Shown: one piece after another, positions 36,951 to 46,555 of the stretch | Numbering within the stretch: the stretch's first letter is position 1 | Layout of the letters: each line of letters begins with the position of its first letter | Origin: CAZOOK01 sp964581385 | GTDB lineage: Bacteria; Pseudomonadota; Gammaproteobacteria; Nevskiales; Nevskiaceae | Direction: 5' to 3' | NCBI GenBank assembly: GCA_964581385.1 | Contig: CAZOOK010000003.1 | Location: 62,001-126,000, forward strand | Length of the DNA stretch: 64,000 nt | Made by a program: the position numbers and the translations under genes | The notes under the pieces: model-generated | The model's database searches: none | The model's input: only the letters and a program-made list of their open reading frames with translations | Told to the model about the DNA's origin: nothing

Positions 36951-38003
36951 AATTAAACTCCTTAAACGTTGCGATGGTTTAACGTGCCGTCCGGATTGAA
37001 CCGCGGCCTTCTCATCCCTTACGGGATTTATTTTTCAGCAATGACGTCCCCTAGCACGCAATCAAGCAAAAGACGCGCCGAATCGGGAGTTACGTCAGAA
37101 ATAAATAAAAGGAATGCCTTTCCGGCAACTGCTTGCCCTGTACGAGCAAATCGACTTTCGTCAGATATTCATTGCGTGGGCTTCAAATCGCCTTACGCGG
37201 ACCAACGCTGAAGACAATCCCGCGACATAGGAGCACTCGCGGGAACGAGCGAAGGAAGCGCCATTGAATACTGAAGCAACCGATGCGATATCGAACATGA
37301 CTCAATCTCTTGCGTATTGATGTGAACCGGAATGTAGAGGCCCTCGTACGGCACGCCTATTCGGTCATCCGCGTAGTCAAATGTGGAAACCACGTATTGC
37401 TGGCGATGGCACTGACGGTCTGGCGCCGGCTGATGTTTTCGTAAGTGATTCCGACTACTTCGCCGTCCAGGGTGATGTGGATCAAAGGTTGTCGCGGTCA
37501 GGGGTGTAGGCGAATGACGGACCGGCCGTTGATCTCCGTCGTCACGCGACGGTTGGCATTGGTGTGGGTGCAATTGACCAAGCCCTGGGCATCCGCACCG
37601 GCGGCGCGGCCGGTCCAGATCATCCGAGTCCTGCCGACTGCTACTCGGCTCGTTGGATCTGCAAAAGCAACGGGCGGCATGAACGCTATGTCACCGCTTG
37701 GCATCCGGATTTCGCGGGCGAGCTCTGTTTCTAGGTGCGAGGATAATTTGTATCGATGATGGGCTTGTGCAAGGCGATGGTTTGAGCCTATATCCGACAC
37801 CAGGAGCACGAGGACGATCGCTACGATCTAATGAAGCCGAGCATGCACCCTGCCACCTTCAGGCGGCTCGCGTTGTTGTTGCGCCGCTGAAGCGCTCACC
37901 GAATAAACCCCCGGCCTTGCCGGGGGTCACTCAATTTTTCTGGCGCTCTTTCGGTTACGCAGTCATTTGCGTCTGTGCCACCGTTTCCATTGTTATCGCC
38001 GCT
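36951..38003. other. 1-kb gap with possible decayed minus-strand gene
   Basis: No intact gene is convincing. On the minus strand, 37498-37809 stays open and reads sensibly (MPPVAFADPTSRVAVGRTRM), then ends. A matching style of text continues in a shifted frame at about 37365-37490 (IHITLDGEVVGITYENISRR) and again in a third frame near 37290-37380. That pattern suggests a gene broken by frameshifts, but I cannot identify its family. A clear terminator lies at 37908-37926. Confidence 0.45.
37908..37926 (-). terminator. Intrinsic terminator of the carboxylesterase genes
   Basis: A perfect 8-bp stem CCCCCGGC / GCCGGGGG with a 3-base loop, followed on the minus strand by TTTATT. It lies ~80 bases after the stop at 38004. 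Confidence 0.75.
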
Positions 38004-39620
38004 CTATTGCTGTGGCGGCAATCCCGCCCAGAACGCGCATTGGTGGTCCGCCGCAAAGCCGGTGGTGACTTGCGTCGCGTCCGGCACCAGTGACAGGAGA
38101 TTGTTCTGAGATGCGTCGAACTGCGGCCACTTCGGCGCACCAAAGAAATTCGGATCTCCGGTTTTGGCGAAATGCGTCCAGTAACCGACCATCAGATCCG
38201 ACAGCCGTTTCTGTGCCGGATCCAGGTGCGCCAGCGGAAACAGATAAGGGATCTCAGTGCTATGAGCAGCGCCCAGCGGAAAGCTGATCAGGTTCTGTAT
38301 AAACGGGACAATGGAAGGGGCGTTCTCGTCGGCGAATTCGTAGGCAAAAGTGATATTGCCGTTTTGTACCAGCTGCTGATCGTTGCTGAGCGCGGGACAG
38401 GAAAATATTGAATCCGTGCCTGGGGCGGAAAAAGCGATATCGGGCGATGCATAGTTAGTCAACGGATACTGCGAGAGCACCGCCGCCGCGTTGCTGGTAT
38501 AGGTGGCTTGAATCAGGGACGGATACTGATCGCTGCTGATGCTGGTCTTGTTCACTACATCACTGATGGCGGTAAACAAGCGCATTTCATCGTGATTAGA
38601 GCCTACGATCATGGGAACATGGTTGAACTGACCGGTTGCCAGCGCCGTGGGCGGATTAAGGGGCAGCACAGGACCGCCATAGGTGGGCGCATACGGAATG
38701 GCGTTGGAATCGGTGATGCTGCCGCTGCCAGTACCACCTAATACTCCCAGAACTGGTACTGCAAAGGCGCTGACCGGCAATTTTCTCAGGCACTCGGCGG
38801 CAGCCGCATCGGCCGTGGTCGGACAGCCGTTTTGACTGGCAATACTTTGCCCGTACGCCTCAGCGTCCGGCAGCGACTTGGTCAAAAAGCAGGGACCGCT
38901 CTCCATGATCGCTCGCTGAAATTGCCCCGCCATCGCGGGCGATGCGAGATTCGCACAGACGCTGGCACCACCGGCGGACTCGCCGAAGATAGTGATGTTG
39001 TTCGGATCACCACCGAACGCACGGGCGTTGCGCTTTACCCAAGCAATCGCTGCCTGCTGATCAAGCAGGCCATAGTTGCCGGACGCCTCCTCCGATTCGG
39101 CGGTCAGTGCCGGATGCGCGAGAAATCCGAATGCACCCACTCGGTAATTGATGGCGACGAGGATGACATTATTCTTGGGAACGATCTTGGTCGGAGGATA
39201 TGTAGCGCCGCTACCGAGAATATAAGCACCTCCATAAATCCAGACCATTACCGGCACTGGCTTCTTTGAGACTGGATAAGGCGTATAGACATTCAGATAA
39301 AGACAATCCTCATCCGTCCATGTGGTGCCCTGCGGACACGCGTGGCCAAAGTGAGTCGCTTTGCGCACCCCGTGCCAGGACTTGACCGGCTGCGGCGCTG
39401 CAAAGCGCAGATTGCCGACCGGCGGCGCGGCGAACGGAATTCCAAGAAAGCGGCGGTAGTCTCCTTCAATGGAGCCTTCGATCGAGCCATTTTCGGTAGA
39501 GACAATGGAGAAATCCTTGCTGGCCGACGCGGTGGCCAGCATCGGATTACACAATGCGCCGGTGAGTATCAAACCACACGACACAGCCGTCCATAAACGA
39601 AAACTTACATTTGTTGGCAT
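38004..39620 (-). CDS. Secreted type-B carboxylesterase, copy 1
   Basis: 538 residues. A signal peptide runs to about residue 34 (LCNPMLATASA). The type-B lipase motif FGESAGGAS gives the nucleophile S215; EDCLYLNVYTP is the second family signature; the acid is probably the Glu in SNHDEMRLF and the His lies in GAAHSTEIPYLF. It hydrolyses ester bonds in the periplasm or outside the cell. It is a close tandem paralog of the gene at 39777-41399. Natural substrates could include sterol or steroid esters, an inference from the neighbourhood. Confidence 0.9.
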   Translation of the reverse strand: MPTNVSFRLWTAVSCGLILTGALCNPMLATASASKDFSIVSTENGSIEGSIEGDYRRFLGIPFAAPPVGNLRFAAPQPVKSWHGVRKATHFGHACPQGTTWTDEDCLYLNVYTPYPVSKKPVPVMVWIYGGAYILGSGATYPPTKIVPKNNVILVAINYRVGAFGFLAHPALTAESEEASGNYGLLDQQAAIAWVKRNARAFGGDPNNITIFGESAGGASVCANLASPAMAGQFQRAIMESGPCFLTKSLPDAEAYGQSIASQNGCPTTADAAAAECLRKLPVSAFAVPVLGVLGGTGSGSITDSNAIPYAPTYGGPVLPLNPPTALATGQFNHVPMIVGSNHDEMRLFTAISDVVNKTSISSDQYPSLIQATYTSNAAAVLSQYPLTNYASPDIAFSAPGTDSIFSCPALSNDQQLVQNGNITFAYEFADENAPSIVPFIQNLISFPLGAAHSTEIPYLFPLAHLDPAQKRLSDLMVGYWTHFAKTGDPNFFGAPKWPQFDASQNNLLSLVPDATQVTTGFAADHQCAFWAGLPPQQ

Positions 39621-39776
39621 TACAGTTCCCCCAGATCGTGGTTAAAATTCTTCGAACCTTTTCAGTGCCATTTTTCCGACAATAGAGAAGTGGACTGACT
39701 GGAATATTTCTCTCTAATTTGGCGAGATCGACGGCAACACCGATTTTCGTGCCTTGCCGCCGGCCGACATTGCCTT

Positions 39777-41399
39777 CTATTTCTGCGGCGGCAGTCCCGC
39801 CCAGAAAGCGCACTGGTGATCTGACGCAAAGTCGGTCGTGACGTGCGTCGCATCCGTTACCAGAGACAAGAGGTTATTCTGGCTTGTATCGAATTGCGGC
39901 CATGCCGGCGCGCCGGAAAAATTCGGGTTTCCGGTTTTGGCGAAATGCGTCCAGTAGCCGATCATCTGATGCGACAACCGCTTCTGCGCCGGATTCAGAT
40001 ATGCGATCGGAAACAAAAAGGGGACCTCAGAACCGTGGGTGGCACCCAGCCCTTCCGGGAAGCCCGCGAGGTCTGCACGTTTAAGAACCGGCAAGGAGGT
40101 GTTCTCATCGGCGAATTCGTAGGCGTAAGTCACATTGCCATTCTGCGCCAGCGACTGGCGACCGCTGAGTGTGGGACAGGAAAACACGGAGTCCGTGCTC
40201 AGTGCGGAAAAAGCCAAATCGGGCGTTGCATAGCTCGTCAGCGGATACTGCGACAGCACCGCCGCCGCATTGCTGGTATAGGTCGTTTGAATCAGGGAAG
40301 GATACTGATCGGCGGTGATCGGAGCACCCTTGAGCAGATCGAACGCGACCGCCGTAAACAAACGCATTTCGTCATGATTCGAGCCGACGATCACCGGGAC
40401 GTGGTTGAACTGACCGGTCGCCAGTGCCGTGGGTGGATCGAGAGGCAGCACGGAGGTGCCGGTGGTGGGCGTATACGGGAAAGCGTTGGGATCAGCGAGA
40501 CTGCCGCCGCCTGTGTTGCCTATTATTTCGGTGCCCGGCACCGCAAAAGCGCTGACCGGCAACTTTCTCAGACAATCAGCCGCGGCCGCATCGGCCGTCG
40601 TCGGGCAGCCGTTCTCGCTGGCGATGTTTTGCCCATACGCCTCGGCGACGTCTCGTGGTTTGACCATGTAGCAGGGACCGCTTTCGATGATTGCCTTCTG
40701 AAATTGTCCCGCCATCGCGGGGGACGTGAGCTGCGCGCAGACACTGGCGCCGCCGGCCGACTCGCCGAAGATGGTGATGTTGTTTGGATCGCCGCCGAAC
40801 GCACGGGCGTTACGCTTTACCCAGGTGATCGCCGCCTGCTGATCAAGCAGGCCGTAATTGCCAGAGGCGTCCGACTCCGCGGCCAATGCTGGATGCGCCA
40901 GAAATCCGAACGCGCCCACCCGGTAGTTCATGGCGACCGCAATGACGTTGCCCTCGGTGGCGATCTTTACCGGAGGATAGGTGGCAGCGCTACCCATCAC
41001 GTAGGCACCCCCATAAATCCAGACCATCACCGGCAGCGGCTTGTTTGAAAGTGGATAGGGCGTAAAGACGTTGAGGTACAGGCAGTCCTCGTCCGTATAC
41101 ATCGTGCCCTGCGGGCAGGAGTGGCCGAAGTGAGTCGCTTTGCGGACGCCGTGCCAGGATTTCACCGGCTGTGGTGCGACGAAGCGGAGATCACCGACGG
41201 GCGGCGCAGCGAACGGAATTCCGAGGAAGCGACGGTGGTCCTTCTCAATCGTACCTTCGACCGAACCGTTTTCTGTGTTTACGATGGAAAAATCCTTGCT
41301 GGCCGCAGCGGTCGCGAGCGTCGGATTGCAAAGTGCACCGATCAACATCAAACCAGAAGAAACGGCCGTCCACAGATCGGCTCTTGTATTTTTAAGCAT
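39777..41399 (-). CDS. Secreted type-B carboxylesterase, copy 2
   Basis: 540 residues, the upstream member of the tandem pair. Signal peptide to about residue 33, EDCLYLNVFTP, FGESAGG with nucleophile S214, SNHDEMRLF (Glu) and GATHGSEVPFLF (His). The copies align nearly gap-free and differ mainly in the C-terminal third, so they arose by duplication. The 156-base spacer has no clear terminator, so read-through is likely. Confidence 0.9.
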   Translation of the reverse strand: MLKNTRADLWTAVSSGLMLIGALCNPTLATAAASKDFSIVNTENGSVEGTIEKDHRRFLGIPFAAPPVGDLRFVAPQPVKSWHGVRKATHFGHSCPQGTMYTDEDCLYLNVFTPYPLSNKPLPVMVWIYGGAYVMGSAATYPPVKIATEGNVIAVAMNYRVGAFGFLAHPALAAESDASGNYGLLDQQAAITWVKRNARAFGGDPNNITIFGESAGGASVCAQLTSPAMAGQFQKAIIESGPCYMVKPRDVAEAYGQNIASENGCPTTADAAAADCLRKLPVSAFAVPGTEIIGNTGGGSLADPNAFPYTPTTGTSVLPLDPPTALATGQFNHVPVIVGSNHDEMRLFTAVAFDLLKGAPITADQYPSLIQTTYTSNAAAVLSQYPLTSYATPDLAFSALSTDSVFSCPTLSGRQSLAQNGNVTYAYEFADENTSLPVLKRADLAGFPEGLGATHGSEVPFLFPIAYLNPAQKRLSHQMIGYWTHFAKTGNPNFSGAPAWPQFDTSQNNLLSLVTDATHVTTDFASDHQCAFWAGLPPQK

Positions 41400-41804
41400 G
41401 AGACGTCTCCTCCAGCGATTGCGAATGCCTACTAAGCTATTTAATTTTTTGTTTATAACTTTCTGCGTCTGGACTTTTTAGACTATTCTGAGATCGTTCA
41501 CAGATGGATAAAATATACTAGTCTGTATTTCCTGCAGTGACGTCAGAATCTGAGTGCAGAAATATTCCCTAAGTGTTGCATCTTCACTTTTCAAAATCGG
41601 TAAGCGAGGACAATCCGTAAGAATCGACGCCACTTGCTCCTTCAGATAGGGCAATTTGAACAGTAGTCCATTCGTCGGTCGCCACCGTATGCTTCGAACG
41701 GGTGATTGATATTGTCGGTCCACGCCTACGGCAAAATCAGAAAAGCTCGCCAGATTGTTGCGATAACTGTGGAACCAGAATCCGTTTTCAGGAGGTGCGG
41801 GACG
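41400..41804. other. AT-richer gap upstream of the esterases and the glycosyltransferase
   Basis: About 400 bases of divergent upstream region, lower in GC than the flanks. A minus-strand open frame of 81 codons (41478-41723; LFKLPYLKEQVASILTDCPR) exists but has no ribosome site or family resemblance I can recognise. Promoters for both sides must lie here. Confidence 0.45.
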
Positions 41805-43142
41805 ATGCGATTTAACGTGCGCTTTCCGGTATACATCTGGCTCGTCGGAGTGGTTTCATCGGGTTCCGATATTCAATTGCTGCTGGACCGCTGGCTCGCA
41901 TCAGAAGTTGAATGGGGTGCTGACGGCGGCTGGGAAATTGAAATAGCGCTGTGGAATGTCGCACTCTCCACGATACTGGTGGGGCGCACGAATCCGCTGC
42001 GCATCCTGCATTACATGGGCACGAACTTCGGCATGACCGGGGTCGAAACTTTCATCCTCCAGCTTTGCGCCGCGCAGAAGAGGGCCGGACAGGTGCCGGC
42101 AATCACGATGGAGCTGGCGACACGGCAGGAAGTCGCTGATGCCGGCACGGCACTGGGGATTCCGGTGCATGATTTTCCGTCACGCACGGCTCCGAAGGAT
42201 TTTCTTCCAAAAAAGCTCGGCACGGCCTGGCTGCGCGCGCGCCGGGTGCGGACACTCGTGAAACTGCTACGTAATACGGATGTTTTGCATATTCATGCGG
42301 TAGGCGTATCCGGCTTCGACGCTTTCGTCGCCGCGCGCATCGCACGCGTAAAGGTCGTAGTCGTCACTCATCACACGACCATCGGCTGGTTCACTCCGAT
42401 GCGCAACCGCGTCAGTGACGCGACGTTCTGGCTCGAGAAGCGCTTCGCCGCGCGGATCGTCATGCCGTACAACGCCGCCGCCGCCGAGCTTGTTGAACAT
42501 GGCGTTCCTGCAGAACGCGTCGCTGTCATTCCGTTCTGTGTGGATGAGGAACGCTTCACGGGTCGCGCCGCGCCGCCGTCACCGGGTCAATTGCGGCTGG
42601 TCATGGCCGCACGCATGTTCGATGGCAAGGGCCACAACCATCTTCTGACGGCGATGGCGAAAGTACTTCAACGCCACTCGGAACTGCGGCTGATGCTCAT
42701 CGGCGACGGGCCGACGCGCCCGCAGATCGAGGCACAGATCGACGACCTTGGCCTGCACCAAGCTGTTGAACTGAAGGGCCGTGTCGATCACAGTGAAATG
42801 CCTGCACTGATGCGTTCAGCGCACGTTATCGTGCTGCCGAGTCAGATGTCTGGCGAAACCTTCCCGCTCAGCTTGCTCGAAGGCATGGCGATGGGCTTGC
42901 CGGCGATCGGATCACGCTGGTTCGGCATTCCGGAAATCATCGTCGACGGCGAAACCGGCCTGGTGGTCGAACCCGGCGATCCTGACGGTCTGGCTACAGC
43001 CATCGAACGCTTCATCGAGGATCCATCGCTGCACGCAATGGCCAGTCAGAAATCGGTGGCGCGTGTGCAAGAGCGATTCACCGCGTCGGCGGTGGCACGG
43101 GCCTATAGCGATATCTACGAGGAAGCGCTTGTGGCCGGATAA
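41805..43142 (+). CDS. Glycosyltransferase, GT-B fold (family 4-like)
   Basis: 445 residues from the ATG at 41805, chosen for the AGGAGG nine bases upstream. The conserved core begins at LRILHYMGTNFGMTGVETFI, so the first ~65 residues (with a hydrophobic FPVYIWLVGVVSSG) are an unusual extension, and a shorter start near 41980 is possible. C-terminal donor-binding signature: RLVMAARMFDGKGHNHLL, LMLIGDGPTR, and PLSLLEGMAMGLPAI preceded by SGETF. It transfers a sugar from a nucleotide donor, acceptor unknown. No other polysaccharide genes are adjacent. Confidence 0.85.
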   Translation: MRFNVRFPVYIWLVGVVSSGSDIQLLLDRWLASEVEWGADGGWEIEIALWNVALSTILVGRTNPLRILHYMGTNFGMTGVETFILQLCAAQKRAGQVPAITMELATRQEVADAGTALGIPVHDFPSRTAPKDFLPKKLGTAWLRARRVRTLVKLLRNTDVLHIHAVGVSGFDAFVAARIARVKVVVVTHHTTIGWFTPMRNRVSDATFWLEKRFAARIVMPYNAAAAELVEHGVPAERVAVIPFCVDEERFTGRAAPPSPGQLRLVMAARMFDGKGHNHLLTAMAKVLQRHSELRLMLIGDGPTRPQIEAQIDDLGLHQAVELKGRVDHSEMPALMRSAHVIVLPSQMSGETFPLSLLEGMAMGLPAIGSRWFGIPEIIVDGETGLVVEPGDPDGLATAIERFIEDPSLHAMASQKSVARVQERFTASAVARAYSDIYEEALVAG

Positions 43143-43183
43143 TACCGCCGGCTTCCGTCGCCGCGGAAATTCAGTCAGACCAC

Positions 43184-43564
43184 TCAAGCGTTGACGACCA
43201 TATCCCGCGGCCCCCAATACGCCTTCATCGTCGCGATCCGCCCGTCGTCGTTGAATGTCATCACGTCAATGACACTAATCACACAGGGTTTTCCTTCTAA
43301 TTGCAGATTGACGACGAAGGCCATCGCGGCTGCATTGCTGTGCGAACCACGGATTGGTGCCGCCAGTTTCATGCTCTCCACAACTTTTACCGAGCCGCGG
43401 TAGAACTCGGCAATCTCCTTGATGCCGCGCCGCAGCGGCGCGCCGACCGGATCTTCGATGACCGCGTCGTCCGCAAACAGTGCGAGAACCGAATCCACAT
43501 CATGGGCATTGAAGCCGTCGACGTATTTCTGTAGCGCCGCTTTCATCTGTTCCTGCGTAGGCAT
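43184..43564 (-). CDS. ksi: Delta5-3-ketosteroid isomerase
   Basis: 126 residues from the ATG at 43564, preceded by GGAG at eight bases. Closely follows the Comamonas isomerase: QKYVDGFNAHDVDSVLALFA, AVIEDPVG, VIDVMTF. All three catalytic residues are in place: Y14, D38 and D100 (Y14, D38 and D99 in Comamonas). It shifts the 5,6 double bond of 3-oxo-delta5 steroids to the 4,5 position during steroid A-ring processing. It lies apart from the main steroid operon but only 4 kb from its end, next to an SDR gene. Confidence 0.88.
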   Translation of the reverse strand: MPTQEQMKAALQKYVDGFNAHDVDSVLALFADDAVIEDPVGAPLRRGIKEIAEFYRGSVKVVESMKLAAPIRGSHSNAAAMAFVVNLQLEGKPCVISVIDVMTFNDDGRIATMKAYWGPRDMVVNA

Positions 43565-43661
43565 GAGGATCACTCCAATTGAGTCCAATAAGGCTCGGTA
43601 ACAGCAATTTTAATTGCGGAAATCAGGGGACGCTCGCTGCAACGTTTTATAAAAATGCCGA

Positions 43662-44438
43662 TTAAACGCCGTAGCCGCCATCGACGGAAAGCATCTGTCC
43701 AGTGACGTAGAGCGCGCGATTCGACGCGAGAAATACGGTCGCGTCCGCAACTTCTTGTGACGTGCCCCAGCGCTTCAAGCAAAGTCCCGCGTGAACTTTG
43801 CGCCTCCAGTCTTCATTGAAGGTGCCATTGGCCCACAAGCGCAGAAAGATACCGGTTTCGATGACGCCGATGGCGACGCTATTGGCACGGATGCCGAATG
43901 CCCCCTCTTCCTTGGCGATGCCTTTCACCAAAGCTTCGATAGCCGCCTTCGGCGCCACCGACAGCACGTCGCCGGGTGGCCAGCGGTGCAAGCCCGCGGA
44001 GCTGATATGCACATAAGAACCGCCGCCGCCCTTTTTCATGTGCGGCAGCGTGGAATGGACGACGTTGAAGAAGCCGTTAAGATCGGCATCGACCACTTTT
44101 TTCCATTCATCCGGCTTGAGATCACGGATCAGCGGCTGCGAAATATCGGAACCGGCGGCGATGACGACAGTGTGAATGCGATGACGGGAAGCGACGTGCT
44201 CAACGACCGCTGTCACGCGTTCCGCGTCGCCAATCGACATTGCGTGCGCTTCGGCCTTGCGACCGCGTGACTCGACGGCAGCGACGGTTTCCCGGGCGCG
44301 TTCGAGATTGCGGTGGTAGGTCAGGACTACGTCCGTGCCGCTGTCGGCGAAGGCTTCGCAGATCGCTTTGCCATTACCGCCGCTGCCACCGATAACCAGT
44401 GCAACGCCATTCGGAAATTCAGCTCGCGCTGCGCCCAT
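43662..44438 (-). CDS. SDR-family protein lacking the catalytic tyrosine
   Basis: 258 residues from the ATG at 44438, chosen for GGGGAG seven bases upstream. Rossmann motif ALVIGGSGGNGKAICEAF and the HISSAGLH serine are present, but the YxxxK motif reads SVAPK, so Tyr is replaced by Ser while Lys remains. The C-terminus (VTGQMLSVDGGYGV) is normal. It could be a dehydrogenase with altered chemistry or a non-catalytic member. It lies ~100 bases upstream of the isomerase on the same strand, suggesting a shared steroid role. Confidence 0.82.
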   Translation of the reverse strand: MGAARAEFPNGVALVIGGSGGNGKAICEAFADSGTDVVLTYHRNLERARETVAAVESRGRKAEAHAMSIGDAERVTAVVEHVASRHRIHTVVIAAGSDISQPLIRDLKPDEWKKVVDADLNGFFNVVHSTLPHMKKGGGGSYVHISSAGLHRWPPGDVLSVAPKAAIEALVKGIAKEEGAFGIRANSVAIGVIETGIFLRLWANGTFNEDWRRKVHAGLCLKRWGTSQEVADATVFLASNRALYVTGQMLSVDGGYGV

Positions 44439-44583
44439 GAATGCTCCCCTGAAAAAGTCGCGCACGGCGTGCGCATAGATCTGTTACCAATGTCGGCCTG
44501 GCCGGGTCTGCGCGCCTCACCCAAATGTGGGATCGCACATAAGGCTTGGTGCAGGTTACGCAACAACGATAGACTGCGGCGCC

Positions 44584-45369
44584 ATGCACAGCCAGCACTC
44601 GAATGACGCTTCAGCATCCGCCACACTGGCCTACCGCTGGCGCAACGGGACTCTGCACCCGGTCGAATTTCCACAGATCATCCGGCTTGACGACCTGCTC
44701 GGCATCGATCGGCAGAAAGAAGCGGCAGCGCGCAACACGCGGCAGTTCGTCAGCGGCCGTAGCGCGAACCATCTGCTGCTGACGGGTGCGCGCGGGACCG
44801 GCAAATCCACCTTGGTCAAGGCGCTCCTGAACGAGTTCGGCGCGCAAGGTCTGCGGCTGGTCGAAGTACCCCCGCACGATCTGATCGATCTGCCGGACAT
44901 CGTCGCGCCGCTGCGCGGTCGCCCCGAGCGCTTCATCCTTTACGTCGATGATTTCTCCGTCGCTGCCAATGATCCGGCGCTGACAACCCTGAAAACCGCG
45001 CTCGACGGTGGCATTGAGTCACCGCCAGACAATGTGCTGATCTACGCGACTTCAAACCGGCGTCACCTGATGCCGGAGTATCAGCGCGAGAACGATGAGT
45101 ATCGTTGGGAAGGTGACGAGCTGCATCCTGGCGAAACCAGCGAGGAAAAGATTTCTCTGTCCGAGCGCTTCGGGCTGTGGCTGTCGTTTCCGCCGTTCAA
45201 TCAGGATCAGTATCTGGAAGTCGTGCGCCTGCACCTGCAACGCTTCGGCGTCACGGAATGGAATGAAGAGACCGAAAAATCCGCGCTGCGCTGGGCGCTG
45301 CTGCGCGCGTCGCGCTCGGGCCGCGTCGCACAGCAGTTCGCGCGCGACTGGGCGGGGCGATTGCCCTAG
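44584..45369 (+). CDS. DUF815-family AAA+ ATPase
   Basis: 261 residues. Walker A is LLLTGARGTGKSTLVKALL, Walker B FILYVDDFSV, sensor 1 IYATSNRRHL, and a C-terminal helical segment ends RVAQQFARDWAGRLP. This matches the DUF815 family of single-domain ATPases of unknown function. The ATG at 44584 fits the family start. It is convergent with yaeQ. Confidence 0.88.
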   Translation: MHSQHSNDASASATLAYRWRNGTLHPVEFPQIIRLDDLLGIDRQKEAAARNTRQFVSGRSANHLLLTGARGTGKSTLVKALLNEFGAQGLRLVEVPPHDLIDLPDIVAPLRGRPERFILYVDDFSVAANDPALTTLKTALDGGIESPPDNVLIYATSNRRHLMPEYQRENDEYRWEGDELHPGETSEEKISLSERFGLWLSFPPFNQDQYLEVVRLHLQRFGVTEWNEETEKSALRWALLRASRSGRVAQQFARDWAGRLP

Positions 45370-45383
45370 ACCGGCCGCAGCCA

Positions 45384-45917
45384 TCACTCACGCAGCGTCG
45401 CAAAATCGAGCTGTACATTGCCGCTCTCGTTGCTGAGCCACATCAGTCCGTCCTGGATAGTGCATTGCAGCTGCATCGTCCGCTGCGCCAGCGAGCCGAG
45501 CGTCGTTTCCCCACTCGCCGTGAGTCGTCGCACGGTCAGATTGGCCGCACGTGCCACTTTCGGCGCGCATGCCTTCCACCACGGCTCGAAGGCTGGGTTG
45601 TAGCCGTAAACGAATACGCGCGTCGCACGGCCGCAGGCGCGCAAAACCGTCTTCTCGTCAGGTTGTCCGAGTTCGATCCATTCCTCGATGGCACCAGTGA
45701 GGTCCTTGCGCCACAGATCGGGCTCGTCGGGATCGGAAAGGCCCTTGCCGAATGCCAGATGTTCATGGGCGTGCAGCGCGAAAACCACCAGGCGCACCAT
45801 CATGCGTTCGTCCGTCTCAGAAGGGTGCCGTGCAATCGTCAACGCGTGATCCGCGTAATAGTTCCGATCCATATCGGCGATTTGCAGCGCGGCTTTGTAG
45901 ATCGTTGCCTTGAGGGC
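45384..45917 (-). CDS. yaeQ: YaeQ family protein
   Basis: 177 residues starting MALKATIYKAALQIADMDRNYYADHAL, almost the canonical YaeQ N-terminus (MALKATIYKA..). ARHPSETDERMMVRL and TMQLQCTIQDGLMWLS are family hallmarks. The fold is PD-(D/E)XK nuclease-like, but the cellular role is unsettled. The start at 45917 follows the family; the frame extends upstream without support. Divergent from the ferritin-like gene. Confidence 0.93.
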   Translation of the reverse strand, partial: ALKATIYKAALQIADMDRNYYADHALTIARHPSETDERMMVRLVVFALHAHEHLAFGKGLSDPDEPDLWRKDLTGAIEEWIELGQPDEKTVLRACGRATRVFVYGYNPAFEPWWKACAPKVARAANLTVRRLTASGETTLGSLAQRTMQLQCTIQDGLMWLSNESGNVQLDFATLRE

Positions 45918-46039
45918 CATGTACTTATGTCTCTCCGATAGTCTGGATGCGGCAGGAAGCCGCGGCGAAGCGCTGGCGTAGAATAGCGGCAATTACTTTT
46001 TCTCAAACCGCAATTTCTCAAACCCCAATGGAGTCCATG

Positions 46040-46540
46040 ATGTCCAACATACCCGCCGGTTATCCAAGCACGCAGCCGGAAGCCTTCCAGTTTCTCGCGA
46101 ACCGCAAGAAGCTTGGCATCGACGATCTGAAAATCCTGGCGCTGCTCGAAGCGGCCGGCGAAACCTTCTACCTGGCACTGGCCGAAGCCTCGGCCAACGA
46201 GGAGATCAAAGCGCTGTTGACCCGCAACGGACAGGAAGAGCGCGGCCACGCGCATCGCCTGCTGAAAGCCATTTCGCTGCTCGGCACCGAAGCCTATACC
46301 CTGCCGGCAGATGCCGAAAATCCGTACATCCTGCCGATGAAGCTTGACGGCATGCTGAACAAGGATTTCCTGGCGATGATCGAGAAAGCCGAGATGGATG
46401 GCGATCTGACCTATCAAACCTGGGCTGACGCGGAGCCCAATGCGGAAGTGGCGAAACTATATCGCCTGAATGGTAGCGAGGAGACGCGCCACGGCCAGCG
46501 CGTGGCACAGGTCAAGGAACTGTTGAGCAAGATGCACTGA
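46040..46540 (+). CDS. Ferritin-like/rubrerythrin-type diiron protein
   Basis: 166 residues. Two helical ExxH-type iron sites are visible: LEAAGETFYLAL with EERGHAHRL, and EKAEMDGDLTYQTWADAE with SEETRHGQR. No rubredoxin-type Cys4 domain is present. Such proteins handle peroxide or iron. I use ATG 46040, six bases after GGAG; in-frame ATGs at 46028 and 46037 exist. The GST-like gene follows by 15 bases. Confidence 0.78.
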   Translation: MSNIPAGYPSTQPEAFQFLANRKKLGIDDLKILALLEAAGETFYLALAEASANEEIKALLTRNGQEERGHAHRLLKAISLLGTEAYTLPADAENPYILPMKLDGMLNKDFLAMIEKAEMDGDLTYQTWADAEPNAEVAKLYRLNGSEETRHGQRVAQVKELLSKMH

Positions 46541-46555
46541 TCGGGAAGCGCGCAC

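Noticed and set aside
39843..41048. 401-codon plus-strand open frame opposite carboxylesterase copy 2
   Set aside because: Antisense shadow; Arg/Gly/His-rich text typical of such frames.
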